Shown one piece after another: positions 44,914-54,512 of a stretch of 64,000 nt of DNA. Source of the DNA: Streptomyces sp. NBC_01788. GTDB taxonomy: Bacteria; Actinomycetota; Actinomycetes; Streptomycetales; Streptomycetaceae. The notes beneath the pieces were generated by a model. The model saw only the letters and a list, made by a program, of their open reading frames with translations. It was not told where the DNA came from and ran no database searches. The translations under genes and the position numbers were made by a program. The DNA is taken from positions 1,860,001 to 1,924,000 of the forward strand of contig NZ_CP109090.1 in the NCBI RefSeq assembly GCF_035917575.1. The letters run 5' to 3'. Each line of letters begins with the position of its first letter. The stretch's first letter is position 1.

Positions 44914-46113
44914 TCAGCAGTCGCAGCACGAGCAGTCACAGTCACAGCAATCGCAGCCGTCACAGCAGCAGTCGCAGCCGTCGCAGCACGAGCCGCAGTT
45001 GCACCAGCCCGAACGCTTCCTGCCCGACCACGGACCCTCGAACTCGTCGGCGCAGCACACCTTGCAGGTGCAGCACAGCCCGACGGCCATCACGCACCCG
45101 GCCCAGAATCCGCGCCCACCGGGTCGTGGCGGCTCACCGCCCCCGGCGTAGGGGTGGCTCGGACGGTTCAAATCGTGCGGGGCCTGCGGGACGTGCGGCC
45201 CCTGCGGCGGGCCGAAGGCCCCCTCGGGCGCGTGCCCGCAGGACTCGGTGCCGAAGGCGCGGTCGACGGAGCGCCGGAGTTCGTGCACGAGCAGCCGGTG
45301 GGCGAGCCGCCCGTCACCGAACTCCACCTCGCTCAGGGCGAGCCGGATGCCGTGCACCGCGTCGTCGGCGAGCCGGCGCGCCTCGACGAGCGGGGTTCCG
45401 GTGGCGGTGAGCGGGTTCCAGGCGCCGGTCGCGGCGTCGGCCGCGCGGTCCTCCACGGCGTCCAGCAGATGCGCGAGCCGCCCGAACAGGCGCCCGGCCT
45501 CGGCGAGCGGAGCGGCGTTGCCCGGCCGCCCGGCGAGGACCGCGGTGTGCGCGAAGGCCTCGGCGGTCGCGGTCTCGGTCGGTTCGGTGACGGCGAGGAT
45601 CGGCGTGCCGGGGCCGGCGAGCGCCTCGACGCCGGCCTGCCGGTCCACCGCGTCCAGGAGGACGGCGGTGTCGAATCCGACGCCGGCTCCCGTACGGGCG
45701 CCCGCCCGGCTCCAGTTGTCGGCGACCCGGCGTGCGGCGAGCGCCACCGGCCGGCGCGCCAGCAGTCCGTCACCGTCGGCGACGTGGTCGCGCACCTTGG
45801 CCGAGGCCAGGACCAGGGAGACGGCCGCGGCGAGTCGAGGCCCCTCCCCCAGGGCGACGGACGCGGATCGCATCCCGCGCAGCGGACACGGCCCGGCGGT
45901 GCGCCGCAGACCGCCGGCCCGGCTGTCCCGGTGTGCCTGAGCCTCCGTCAGGACCGAGACGAGCAGCCCGTCGTAGTTCGTCACGATCCTCGCGAACTGT
46001 CCGTGGTCACCGCGCAGGGCCAGGCACAGTCCGCACAAGTGGGCTGTCCACTCGGCGCCGAGCTTCTCCCCGAGCCGGTGGCGGCAGGGCCTGACGATTC
46101 CGAACACGACCAT
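44914..46113 (-). CDS. DUF5685 family protein with cysteine-rich C-terminal tail
   Basis: 399 residues. N-terminus MVVFGIVRPCRHRLGEKLGA followed by HLCGLCLALRGDHGQFARIV, the conserved opening of actinobacterial DUF5685 proteins; Cys10 and the CGLC pair could bind metal. The middle (to about 310) is Ala/Leu-rich and helical. The last ~60 residues are extraordinary: about 20 cysteines, first CCTCKVCCAD and then repeating CDGCDCC/CDCDC units with Asp, Gly and Ser. Encoded by an imperfect array of cagTCGCAGCC-like units. The tail may bind metal, form disulfides or be processed. No partner enzymes adjoin. ATG with AAGGGGG upstream. Confidence 0.82.
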   Translation of the reverse strand: MVVFGIVRPCRHRLGEKLGAEWTAHLCGLCLALRGDHGQFARIVTNYDGLLVSVLTEAQAHRDSRAGGLRRTAGPCPLRGMRSASVALGEGPRLAAAVSLVLASAKVRDHVADGDGLLARRPVALAARRVADNWSRAGARTGAGVGFDTAVLLDAVDRQAGVEALAGPGTPILAVTEPTETATAEAFAHTAVLAGRPGNAAPLAEAGRLFGRLAHLLDAVEDRAADAATGAWNPLTATGTPLVEARRLADDAVHGIRLALSEVEFGDGRLAHRLLVHELRRSVDRAFGTESCGHAPEGAFGPPQGPHVPQAPHDLNRPSHPYAGGGEPPRPGGRGFWAGCVMAVGLCCTCKVCCADEFEGPWSGRKRSGWCNCGSCCDGCDCCCDGCDCCDCDCSCCDC

Positions 46114-46397
46114 CCCCCTTGGTGTGCAGAGCGTTGAGTCGCGGCATCGTATCGACCCCTTCGTTCACCCGTACGCCCCGTCCGTCACCCATGTGCGGAG
46201 AACAATCATATTTCACTCTCAGTCAGCAGTCGTGTAGGTCGGAACCCTTGGGGCACACGGGCTCTCGACGTATTAGCCGTGCACCAGTACCGTCACAAAC
46301 CCCCCGTGCGGCGTGCGTTCACTTGGCGCGTTGTCAGCATCATGGATGACCATAGGGATGCGGAATGCACGAAAGACCGCTGTGAGAGGAGGCGTCC

Positions 46398-46835
46398 ATG
46401 GGATCGGTACGCAAGGCGAGTGCGTGGCTCGGCCTCGTCGACGACAACGATGACGAGCGCTACTACGACGACGACTACACGGAGGGGACCGAGGACGGGG
46501 ACGCCTGGGTCACCGATCCCCGGGTGAAGGTGGCGACGGACACGGCAGAGGACAGGGGCCGCCGGATCGGCACGGTGACTCCGGACAGCTTCCGGGACGC
46601 CCGTGCCATCGGCGAGCTGTTCCGGGAGGGCGTGCCCGTCATCATGAACCTGACGGCCATGGAGGCCTCCGACGCCAAGCGCGTGGTCGACTTCGCGGCC
46701 GGGCTCGTCTTCGGTCTGCGCGGCTCCATCGACCGCGTGTCCACGCGGGTGTTCCTGCTGTCCCCCGCCGACACCGAGATCGTCAACGGGGATCCGGCGG
46801 TGCACCGTTCGGACGGTTTCTTCAACCAGAGCTGA
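46398..46835 (+). CDS. sflA: SepF-like cell-division protein
   Basis: 145 residues. N-terminal amphipathic start [18 protein letters not shown], then an acidic linker, then the SepF domain ([64 protein letters not shown] in parts). It is outside the division gene cluster. Streptomyces has a canonical sepF next to ftsZ and two paralogues, SflA and SflB, which act on FtsZ/DynB localisation. Distance from dnaE2 matches my recollection of sflA (SCO1749) in S. coelicolor, hence the symbol. GAGAGGAGGCGTCC ribosome site. Confidence 0.85.
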   Translation: MGSVRKASAWLGLVDDNDDERYYDDDYTEGTEDGDAWVTDPRVKVATDTAEDRGRRIGTVTPDSFRDARAIGELFREGVPVIMNLTAMEASDAKRVVDFAAGLVFGLRGSIDRVSTRVFLLSPADTEIVNGDPAVHRSDGFFNQS

Positions 46836-46860
46836 GGCAGGGCCGTACACCGGCCCTGCC
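46836..46860. terminator. Bidirectional hairpin between sflA and the acyl-CoA dehydrogenase
   Basis: GGCAGGGCCG-TACAC-CGGCCCTGCC, perfect 10-bp stem, starting directly after the sflA stop. Confidence 0.8.
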
Positions 46861-46871
46861 CCGTCCGGGGC

Positions 46872-48071
46872 TCACCGGAAGGCGTCGAGCCCGGTGAGCG
46901 CCTTGCCCAGCACGAGCTGGTGCATCTCGACGGTGCCCTCGTAGGTGAGCACCGACTCGAGGTTGGTCGCGTGCCGCATCACGGGATATTCCAGGGAGAT
47001 CCCGTTGGCGCCGAGAATCGTCCGCGCGGTACGGCAGATCTCGATCGCCTCGCGCACGTTGTTGAGCTTGCCGAAGCTGACCTGCTCGGGACGCAGGCGG
47101 CCGGCATCCATGCGCCGCCCCAGGTGGTGGGCGAGCAGAATCCCCTTGTGCAGTTCGACCGCCATGTCGGCGAGCTTGGCCTGGGTGAGCTGGAAGCCGC
47201 CGATGGGCCTGCCGAACTGCTCGCGCGAGACCGCGTAGTCGAGGGCGGCCTCGAAGCTGGAACGGGCCGCGCCCATGGCGCCCCAGACAATGCCGTAACG
47301 GGCGTGCGACAGACAGCCGAGCGGTCCGCGCAGCCCGGTGACCTCCGGCAGTACGGCGTCGGCGGGCAGCCTCACGTCGTCCAGGACCAGCTCGCTGGTG
47401 ACGCTCGCCCGCAGCGACCACTTGTGCTTGATCTCCGGGGCGGAGAACCCGGGCGTGCCGGCCGGTACCAGGAAGCCGCGGATGCCGTCCTCGGTCCGGG
47501 CCCAGACGACGGCGACACCGGCCACGGAGCCGTTGGTGATCCACATCTTGCGGCCGTTGAGGATCCAGTCGGTGCCGTCGCGCTTGGCGTGGGTGCGCAT
47601 GGCGGCGGGGTCGGAGCCGTGGTCGGGCTCGGTGAGGCCGAAGCATCCGATCACCTCGCCGGCCGCCATGGAGGGCAGCCACCGCTGCTTCTGCTCCTCG
47701 CTTCCGAACCGGTGGATGGCGTACATGGCGAGCGAGCCCTGCACCGAGACCAGGGACCGGATGCCGGAGTCGGCGGCCTCCAGCTCCAGGCAGGCGAGCC
47801 CGTACTGGACGGCGGTGGCACCGGCGCAGCCGTACCCGGTCAGGGACATGCCGAGGGCGCCGATGCTCCCGAGCTCGCGGGACAGTTCCCGGATGACGGG
47901 CAGTTCGCCCTTCTCGTACCACTCGGCGACATGCGGCAGAACGCGGTCGGCCGCCCACTGCCGCATGGTGTCGCGGACGGCGAGGTCCTCCGGCTCCAGC
48001 AGGTCGTCGAGCCCGAGTGGGTCGGCGGGGTCGAACGAGGGCAACGAAGACAACGGAGACTGCGAGGACAT
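46872..48071 (-). CDS. Acyl-CoA dehydrogenase, glutaryl-CoA dehydrogenase-like
   Basis: 399 residues, FAD-dependent alpha,beta-dehydrogenation of an acyl-CoA. N-terminal helical domain, then the FAD/substrate segment CFGLTEPDHGSDPAAM and WITNGSVAGVAVVWA, and a C-terminal catalytic Glu in VLTYEGTVEMHQLVLGKALTG; the YEGT context and GKALTGxxAF ending are characteristic of glutaryl-CoA dehydrogenase. Glutaryl-CoA to crotonyl-CoA in lysine/tryptophan breakdown is the best guess. A TetR-type palindrome sits 28-44 bp upstream of the ATG. Confidence 0.9.
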   Translation of the reverse strand: MSSQSPLSSLPSFDPADPLGLDDLLEPEDLAVRDTMRQWAADRVLPHVAEWYEKGELPVIRELSRELGSIGALGMSLTGYGCAGATAVQYGLACLELEAADSGIRSLVSVQGSLAMYAIHRFGSEEQKQRWLPSMAAGEVIGCFGLTEPDHGSDPAAMRTHAKRDGTDWILNGRKMWITNGSVAGVAVVWARTEDGIRGFLVPAGTPGFSAPEIKHKWSLRASVTSELVLDDVRLPADAVLPEVTGLRGPLGCLSHARYGIVWGAMGAARSSFEAALDYAVSREQFGRPIGGFQLTQAKLADMAVELHKGILLAHHLGRRMDAGRLRPEQVSFGKLNNVREAIEICRTARTILGANGISLEYPVMRHATNLESVLTYEGTVEMHQLVLGKALTGLDAFR

Positions 48072-48098
48072 GAGGACCCCTCCGGCGACGGCAACTGA

Positions 48099-48115
48099 AA
48101 CTAGCAGCGCTAGTT
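48099..48115. promoter_or_regulatory. TetR-type operator upstream of the acyl-CoA dehydrogenase
   Basis: AACTAGC-AGC-GCTAGTT, a perfect 7-3-7 inverted repeat 28-44 bp upstream of the start. Size and symmetry fit TetR-family repressors of fatty- or branched-acid degradation. No TetR gene is adjacent. Confidence 0.5.
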
Positions 48116-48208
48116 GTGCGACTCCGGCCCGACGTTACGACGCGGGACCGCCCACGTCCAGCCTGCTCCTCCGCCCGCCGTGGCAGCGCCGCGGGAGAGG
48201 AAGGACGC

Positions 48209-49810
48209 TCACGCCGAGACGCGGGGCCGCTCGGCCTCCCGCTGCGCGGGCAGTTCGACCGGCGGCTCCTCGCAGTGCATCACCCGCGGCAGCCGCAGCG
48301 CCATCACCGCACCCAGCAGCAACAGCCCCGCACTCACCAGCAGCGTCACATGCAGCCCGTGCACGAAGGCGTCGCGGGCCGCCCGCCGCAGCGCGGCCCC
48401 GACCGGCCCGCCGAGCTGGTCGGCGACCCCGTAGGCCTCCCCCAGCGAGTTCGCCGCCGCGCCGGACGCCTTCGCGGGCACCCCCGGCACATCGGCGAGC
48501 CCGGGCGCGTAGGCCGCGTTCATCACCGTGCCCAGCAGGGCGATGCCCATCCCCGCGCCCAGCTGGTACGACGTCTCCCCGATCGCCGCCGCGCCGCCCG
48601 CCTGCTCGGCCGGCGACTCGCTCAGCATCGACTCGTACGCCCCGAACAGCGTCGTCTCCAGGCCGAAGCCGAGCAGCGCGAAGCCGGCGAGGAGCAGCCC
48701 CGGGTTGTCCCGGCCGCCCATCGCCGTGAGCAGCACCACCGCGGCGGCGGTCACGCAGAACCCGAAGCACACCATCCGCCGCGGCCCGAACCTCCGCAGC
48801 ATCCGCGCTCCGGCCAGTCCGGCCGCCATCGCGGCGAACGTCAGCGGCAGCAGCCGCAGCCCCGTGGCGAGCGGCGAGAGGCCGAGGACCAGTTGCAGGT
48901 ACTGCGCCGCGATCAGTTCGAGCCCGACCAGCGCCAGCATGGCCAGCACGATGCAGCCCACCGACGTGCTGAACGCCGGGCGCGCGAACATCCTGAGGTC
49001 CACCAGCGGATGGGTCCGCCGCCGCTGCCGTCGTACGAACGTCACCAGCAGCGCCGCGCCGACCACCAGCGGCCCCACGGTGAGCACGCTCAGCGCCGTC
49101 TCGCCGCCGCCGAGCCGCTTCACGCCCAGCACCACACCGAACAGTCCGGCCGCCGCCAGCAACGCGCCGACGACGTCCCAGGGCCCGTCACGCTCGCCGG
49201 TCGACTCGGGCAGCAGCAGTCGGCCCACCGGCAGACTGACCAGCATCAGCGGGATGTTGACGAGGAAGACCGACCCCCACCAGAAGTGTTCGAGCAGGAA
49301 GCCGCCGAGCAGCGGCCCGACCGCCGCGCCCACCGCGGCGACCGCGCTCCAGATCCCGATCGCCAGCGCCCGCTCGCGCCGGTCCGGGAAGACCTGCCGC
49401 AGGAGCGACAGCGTGGCCGGCATGATCATGGCGCCGCCGACGCCGAGCAGCGCCCGCGCGAAGATCAGCATCTGGGGGGTGGGGGCGAAGGCCGCCACGG
49501 CGGAGGCGATGCCGAAGAGGGCGTAGCCCAGCAGCAGGATCCGTCTGCGGCCCACCCGGTCGCCCAGGGTGCCGAACAGGATCAGCAGCGAGGCGCAGAC
49601 GAGGGGATAGGTGTCGACGATCCAGAGCAGTTCGATGGCGCCGGGCCGGAGGTCCTCGGTGACCGCGGGCACCGCCACGTGCAGCACGGTCGCGTCCACC
49701 GCCACCAGCAGCAGGCTGACGCAGAGGACGACCAGGACGACCCAGCGGTTGGCACCGGCCCCGGCCGCCCGACGGCGGAGCCGGTCGGTGGCCGCGGTCG
49801 TCCCGGACAT
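48209..49810 (-). CDS. MFS drug exporter, 14-TM DHA2 family
   Basis: 533 residues of mostly transmembrane helices. Motif A-like GTLGDRVGRRRILLLGYALF follows the second helix, and the antiporter motif C region GPLLGGFLLEHFWWGSVFLV is present. The N-terminal cytoplasmic residues include RLRRRAAG. Probably proton-driven export of a toxic compound or metabolite. ATG at 49810 in a region with an AGGTACGTAC leader. No regulator immediately upstream; the divergent mannosyltransferase is probably unrelated. Confidence 0.9.
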   Translation of the reverse strand: MSGTTAATDRLRRRAAGAGANRWVVLVVLCVSLLLVAVDATVLHVAVPAVTEDLRPGAIELLWIVDTYPLVCASLLILFGTLGDRVGRRRILLLGYALFGIASAVAAFAPTPQMLIFARALLGVGGAMIMPATLSLLRQVFPDRRERALAIGIWSAVAAVGAAVGPLLGGFLLEHFWWGSVFLVNIPLMLVSLPVGRLLLPESTGERDGPWDVVGALLAAAGLFGVVLGVKRLGGGETALSVLTVGPLVVGAALLVTFVRRQRRRTHPLVDLRMFARPAFSTSVGCIVLAMLALVGLELIAAQYLQLVLGLSPLATGLRLLPLTFAAMAAGLAGARMLRRFGPRRMVCFGFCVTAAAVVLLTAMGGRDNPGLLLAGFALLGFGLETTLFGAYESMLSESPAEQAGGAAAIGETSYQLGAGMGIALLGTVMNAAYAPGLADVPGVPAKASGAAANSLGEAYGVADQLGGPVGAALRRAARDAFVHGLHVTLLVSAGLLLLGAVMALRLPRVMHCEEPPVELPAQREAERPRVSA

Positions 49811-50103
49811 GTACGTACCTCCCAGATGAACCCTCGCGTTCGACGGTCCGCGGGACGTGGACTCCCCGCGGCTCGGCCGGAGCGGAGCGGTGGCCCCCGA
49901 CCTGCGCGTCGACGTGCGAGTGACACGTCAGCGTACGCTCATTCGCCCGGATGGCGCGTGGCCCACCTCTCAGAGCACGCGCCCAACCCGTGTGGCGTAC
50001 GCCACTCCGCTTGTCCGTGGGCCCTCCCTGCGTGCCTGGTGAGCGGCCTGTGAGCGTGCCCCGGTGGCGGCTCCGGTTTCCGGCAGCGCCGATAATCGAG
50101 TCC

Positions 50104-51306
50104 GTGAGCGATCTTGCGACGCACGTGGCGGGTGTACGTGCCGGGGCCCTGCGGCGGGCCGCCCCGGCTCTCCTCGGGTACGCCGCCGTGCGCACGCTGG
50201 GCCTGATAACCCTGGCTCTGTGGAGCGCCGAGCGCGGCAAGAGCTGGTACACACTGCTGACCGCCCGCTGGGACTCGCTCTGGTACACCGGGGTGGCCGG
50301 AGGCGGCTACGGCTACGAGATACGCCTGCCGAACGGTGACGTGCACTCGAATCTGGCCTTCTTCCCGCTGCTGCCCTGGCTGGAACGGCTGCTCGCCGCA
50401 GTGAGCCCGCTGTCGTACGCCGACGCGGGCTTCGCCGTCAGCCTGTTCGCCTCGCTCGCCGCGGCCTGGGGGATCTTCGCGGTGGCCGATCACGTGTACG
50501 GCCGCGAGGCCGGCGTCGCCGCGGCACTGCTGTGGGCGGTGCTGCCGGTCGGGATCGTGCAGTCGATGGCCTACAGCGAGTCGCTGTTCACGGCGCTCGC
50601 CGCCTGGGCGCTGTACGCGGTGCTCACCGGCCGCTGGGTGACCGCGGGTGCGCTGGCACTGCTGGCGGGGCTGACCCGGCCGGTGGGTCTCGCGGTGGTC
50701 GCCGCGGTGTGGACGGCGGCGCTTGCCTCGTTCGTGGGAGACCGGAGCGCGACGGCGGCGGACGGCGCACGGGACACGGTTCGCTCCCCGGCCGTCGCCG
50801 GGCACGCCACCGCCCGCCGTCTGCTCGGCATGGCGCTCGCCCCGCTCGGCGCCGCCGGATACGTCCTGTGGGTCGGCCACCGCACGGGCAAGGGCCCCTT
50901 CGGCTATCTCGACGTCCAGGCCGGCTGGCGCAACGGCTTCGACGGCGGGTACGCCTTCGCCCGCTTCGTCGCCGACAAGTTCACGTCCTTCCCTTCGGCC
51001 CTCGCCGGGATCGCGCTGATCGCCGGGGTCGCCGCGGTGATCCGGCTGTACATCGTCGGCGTACGGCAGCGGCAACCGCTCGCGCTGCTGGTGTACTCGG
51101 GAGTGGTGACCGCGCTCGCCCTGTGCGCGTCGAGCTATTTCGGCTCCAAGCCGCGTCTGCTGCTGCCCGCCTTCCCGCTCCTGCTGCCGCTGGCGTCGGC
51201 GCTCGCCCGGACGCGCGTCGCCCGGGCGGCGCTGATCGTGGGCGCCGTCGCGGTGGCCTCGGCGGTCTACGGGGCGTTCTGGCTGAACGGCTCCGGTCCT
51301 CCGTGA
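50104..51306 (+). CDS. Membrane mannosyltransferase, PIG-V-like
   Basis: 400 residues, about ten transmembrane helices. The first extracytoplasmic loop has TARWDSLWYTGVAGGGYGYE, the Asp-containing motif of GT-C mannosyltransferases. Then HSNLAFFPLLPWLERLL and MAYSESLFTALAAWAL, matching the PIG-V/GPI mannosyltransferase II family found in actinobacteria. Presumed to transfer mannose from polyprenyl-phosphate-mannose to a cell-surface glycan. Start uncertain: GTG 50104 (used) or GTG 50050, in frame. Confidence 0.82.
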   Translation: MSDLATHVAGVRAGALRRAAPALLGYAAVRTLGLITLALWSAERGKSWYTLLTARWDSLWYTGVAGGGYGYEIRLPNGDVHSNLAFFPLLPWLERLLAAVSPLSYADAGFAVSLFASLAAAWGIFAVADHVYGREAGVAAALLWAVLPVGIVQSMAYSESLFTALAAWALYAVLTGRWVTAGALALLAGLTRPVGLAVVAAVWTAALASFVGDRSATAADGARDTVRSPAVAGHATARRLLGMALAPLGAAGYVLWVGHRTGKGPFGYLDVQAGWRNGFDGGYAFARFVADKFTSFPSALAGIALIAGVAAVIRLYIVGVRQRQPLALLVYSGVVTALALCASSYFGSKPRLLLPAFPLLLPLASALARTRVARAALIVGAVAVASAVYGAFWLNGSGPP

Positions 51307-51480
51307 CCGGGTCCGTCCTGCCGAGGGCGCGCGGAATTTCATCCCGGTGTTCGGTCGATGCATCAACGCATTCATAAGCGCCGCATAAGCATCCGCCGGA
51401 ATGATCAAAGGAAATGCGGGACGGGTTCGTTAGTGATTGCGGATTCCGTGGATATAAAGCCCCGTTGAGAGCAATCCCAC

Positions 51481-51548
51481 ATCACGTGGTCATCACAAAT
51501 CACGTGCGTCGTCAGGGAACACACCTCACTCGCTGTAACGTCGATTGG
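51481..51548 (+). promoter_or_regulatory. Putative ECF-type promoter and paired CACGTG sites before the PAP2 gene
   Basis: Two exact ATCACGTG words (51481-51488 and 51499-51506) are 18 bp apart, each holding the palindrome CACGTG. GGGAAC (51515-51520) and GTAACGTC (51535-51542) resemble -35/-10 elements of ECF sigma promoters, although the spacing is long. Transcription would begin close to the GTG at 51549, and no ribosome site is visible, so the mRNA may be leaderless. Confidence 0.4.
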
Positions 51549-52580
51549 GTGCGTACCGAACGAACCCTCACCCGCCTGGACCGGGTGTTCGCCAGGCTGG
51601 ACCGTGAGCCGCAACGGCCGGCGCACATCGACATGCCGCGAATGAGCCGCCACCGGTTCGTGCTCCTCTCGGCGACCCTGGCCTTCTACCTGGCGATCGT
51701 CTGGGCCGTGATCACCACCTCGTGGCTGGTCCGGCTCGACTGGCAGGTCATGTTCTTCCGGCCGTACCAGCAGTGGCCGCAGATCCACGCGTTCCTCGAC
51801 TACTACGTGGTGCTCGGCCAGCGCGGCCCCACCGCCGTGATGGTGTGCGCGTGGCTGGGCTGGCGCTCCTGGCGGCAGCACACACTGCGCCCGCTGCTGA
51901 CCCTCGCCGCCTCGCTGCTGCTGCTCAACGCCACGGTCGGCGCCGCGAAGATCGGCATGGGGCGTCTGGGACCGCACTACGCGACCGTCATCGGCTCCAA
52001 CGAGATGGGTCTGGGCGGCGATATATTCCCCAGCGGCCACACCGCCAACGCCGTGGTGACCTGGGGCATCCTGGCCTATCTGGCCTCCACCCCGAGGGCG
52101 CGCCGCTGGCTGTCGGCACTGTCCGCGGTGACGGCGCTCGGCGTCGGCCTGACCACGGTCTACCTGGGTACGCACTGGCTGAGCGACGTGCTCCTCGGCT
52201 GGGCCGCGGGGCTGCTGATCCTGCTGGCGCTGCCGTGGTTCGAGCCGCTGATCGCCCGGACCGAGGTCGCCCTGTTCGACCTGCGCGACCGCTGGCGCGC
52301 CCGTCGCGGCCGCCGGGCACCGGTGCCCGCGCCCGCCTCACCGGTCGGCGCCCCCGTCGTGCTCACCCCGCGTGCCCCGGCCGCGGACGAGTCCCCGGCG
52401 GCCCACGAGACGGTCGGCGCGGGACGCGCGTCCCGGACGCCGGCCCACCTCGCCCAGGGCCGGCACACGGGCCGCTCGGAGCGCACCCCGGTCACCCCGG
52501 CCGGCAGCCGCAGACCGCCGCACGCCGAGCGCGTCACGCGCAACACGGCCTCGGCGGCGCGCCCCCTGACGGGCAGTTGA
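51549..52580 (+). CDS. Membrane PAP2-family phosphatase
   Basis: 343 residues with six predicted transmembrane helices. The PAP2 catalytic motifs are KIGMGRLGP, PSGHTANAV and the HWLSDVLLGW block (His and Asp), in order. The last ~75 residues are a basic Pro/Ala-rich cytoplasmic tail. Hydrolyses lipid phosphates such as undecaprenyl pyrophosphate or phosphatidate. GTG 51549 gives the N-terminus RTERTLTRLDRVFARLDREP; longer starts run through the promoter. Confidence 0.87.
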   Translation: MRTERTLTRLDRVFARLDREPQRPAHIDMPRMSRHRFVLLSATLAFYLAIVWAVITTSWLVRLDWQVMFFRPYQQWPQIHAFLDYYVVLGQRGPTAVMVCAWLGWRSWRQHTLRPLLTLAASLLLLNATVGAAKIGMGRLGPHYATVIGSNEMGLGGDIFPSGHTANAVVTWGILAYLASTPRARRWLSALSAVTALGVGLTTVYLGTHWLSDVLLGWAAGLLILLALPWFEPLIARTEVALFDLRDRWRARRGRRAPVPAPASPVGAPVVLTPRAPAADESPAAHETVGAGRASRTPAHLAQGRHTGRSERTPVTPAGSRRPPHAERVTRNTASAARPLTGS

Positions 52581-52586
52581 CGAAGG

Positions 52587-52619
52587 ACCGCCGTGGGGGC
52601 TGCGAGCGCCCGCGGCGGT
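52587..52619. terminator. Bidirectional hairpin between PAP2 and I78 genes
   Basis: ACCGCCG(T)GGG...CCC(G)CGGCGGT with inner GGGC/GCCC pairing, between convergent genes. Confidence 0.65.
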
Positions 52620-52835
52620 TCAGCCCTTCCAGGCCCGAGCCACGCGGCCGTCCCTGACCTCGAAGTTCAGCCGCCCGAACCGGTACTCCATGGTGATGAT
52701 CGCGCCCGGCGGCAGTGACCGCACCGTGCTCCAGCCACGTTCGCGCGCGAGCCGTTCGGCCTGTCCGGCCTCGAGGCCGACGTAGGCGTCGGGGTTGTCC
52801 TGGGGTTCCGCGGGCGGAGTGGGATTCGGTGCCAT
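52620..52835 (-). CDS. I78-family peptidase inhibitor-like protein
   Basis: 71 residues. The core YVGLEAGQAERLARERGWST followed by PPGAIITMEYRFGRLNFEVR and ending DGRVARAWKG is the potato-inhibitor-like I78 pattern (single domain, no signal peptide). May inhibit serine proteases in the cytosol; the two streptogrisin genes 10 kb away are secreted and not necessarily targets. Encoded convergently with PAP2. Confidence 0.72.
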   Translation of the reverse strand: MAPNPTPPAEPQDNPDAYVGLEAGQAERLARERGWSTVRSLPPGAIITMEYRFGRLNFEVRDGRVARAWKG

Positions 52836-53187
52836 ACCGCCACGCTAGGTGCCGGACCGCCTCGGGGAAAGCCCGCCCCGTACACACGGGTCACTTCGAT
52901 GGCTCCAGTCCCTCCTGTCACGCTTCTGTCACAGGTCCCCACGTCCGAAGCGGTCTCGCTGCGTCACACGTACGGGCGGTTCAGCCCGTCCTCCGCAGTC
53001 GTACACACACAATTTCCGGCAGCCGGTGCAGCACCGGGAAAAGCCCCGCCGAATGCGCCGGGAGAAGCGTTCCCCGACCTCCCCGGGACTGCCGCGCATT
53101 CGGAATCCGCGGCCGCACCAGGGAGCGGGCACGGCACAGGAATTCGGCTGTTCCGCTGCCGGAGCCGGTGCCCTGCCGGACTGCCGA
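52836..53187. other. Intergenic stretch without a recognised feature
   Basis: 352 bp between the I78 gene's 5' side and the Rpf gene's 3' side. Includes TGTCACGCTTCTGTCACAGG near 52916-52935, a TGTCAC direct repeat that could be part of the I78 promoter region. No credible coding frame. Confidence 0.4.
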
Positions 53188-53221
53188 AGGCCCCGCCCGG
53201 TCGGTTGACCGGACGGGGCCT
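53188..53221. terminator. Terminator of the Rpf gene
   Basis: AGGCCCCG(C)CCGGTC-GGTT-GACCGG(A)CGGGGCCT, a 15-pair stem with one mismatch, 28 bp after the stop codon on the minus strand. Confidence 0.75.
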
Positions 53222-53248
53222 GGTGCCCGTGGCGCGAGCCGGAACGGC

Positions 53249-54235
<987 letters not shown>

Positions 54236-54438
54236 TTAATTCGCTGATTTCCTGATTTTTCGACCACCAGCACCGGCGATCTGTGACTCACTTCACCCAC
54301 CCAACCCCCTTGAACTTGGGGGCAGTTGACCGTGAGTGCCGGATTCCGCACCGCGCGTCACCCTCCGCACGGGATGGTTCGATTCCGTTCGCCGGAGGGC
54401 GTGACTCCCGCCACAGATCGCCCGTTGTCTTCTTCATG

Positions 54439-54480
54439 AGCCGGGTCCCTCCCGGTTCATGGGCCGGGAGCCACCCGGCT
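54439..54480. promoter_or_regulatory. Nested hairpin in the leader of the following gene
   Basis: Outer arms AGCCGGGT/ACCCGGCT enclose CTCCCGG/CCGGGAG; 42 nt in all, ending 32 bp before the GTG at 54513. Could be an attenuator or simply a leader fold. Confidence 0.45.
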
Positions 54481-54512
54481 CCGCCACGTACCGCATCCCG
54501 AGGGAGCCACCC

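Noticed and set aside
44403..45410. Plus-strand open frame opposite the cysteine-tail gene
   Set aside because: Ser/Arg-rich translation of the antisense of the TCGCAG repeat; no motif and no start signal.
52929..53132. Minus-strand 67-codon frame with several cysteines
   Set aside because: No ribosome site, poor third-position bias, lies in a divergent, less G+C-rich region; probably random.
54300..54325. CCCCCTTGAACTTGGGGG considered as another copy of the G-run repeat
   Set aside because: Shares only GAACTTGGGGG with the repeat; too short to call a copy, perhaps a remnant.
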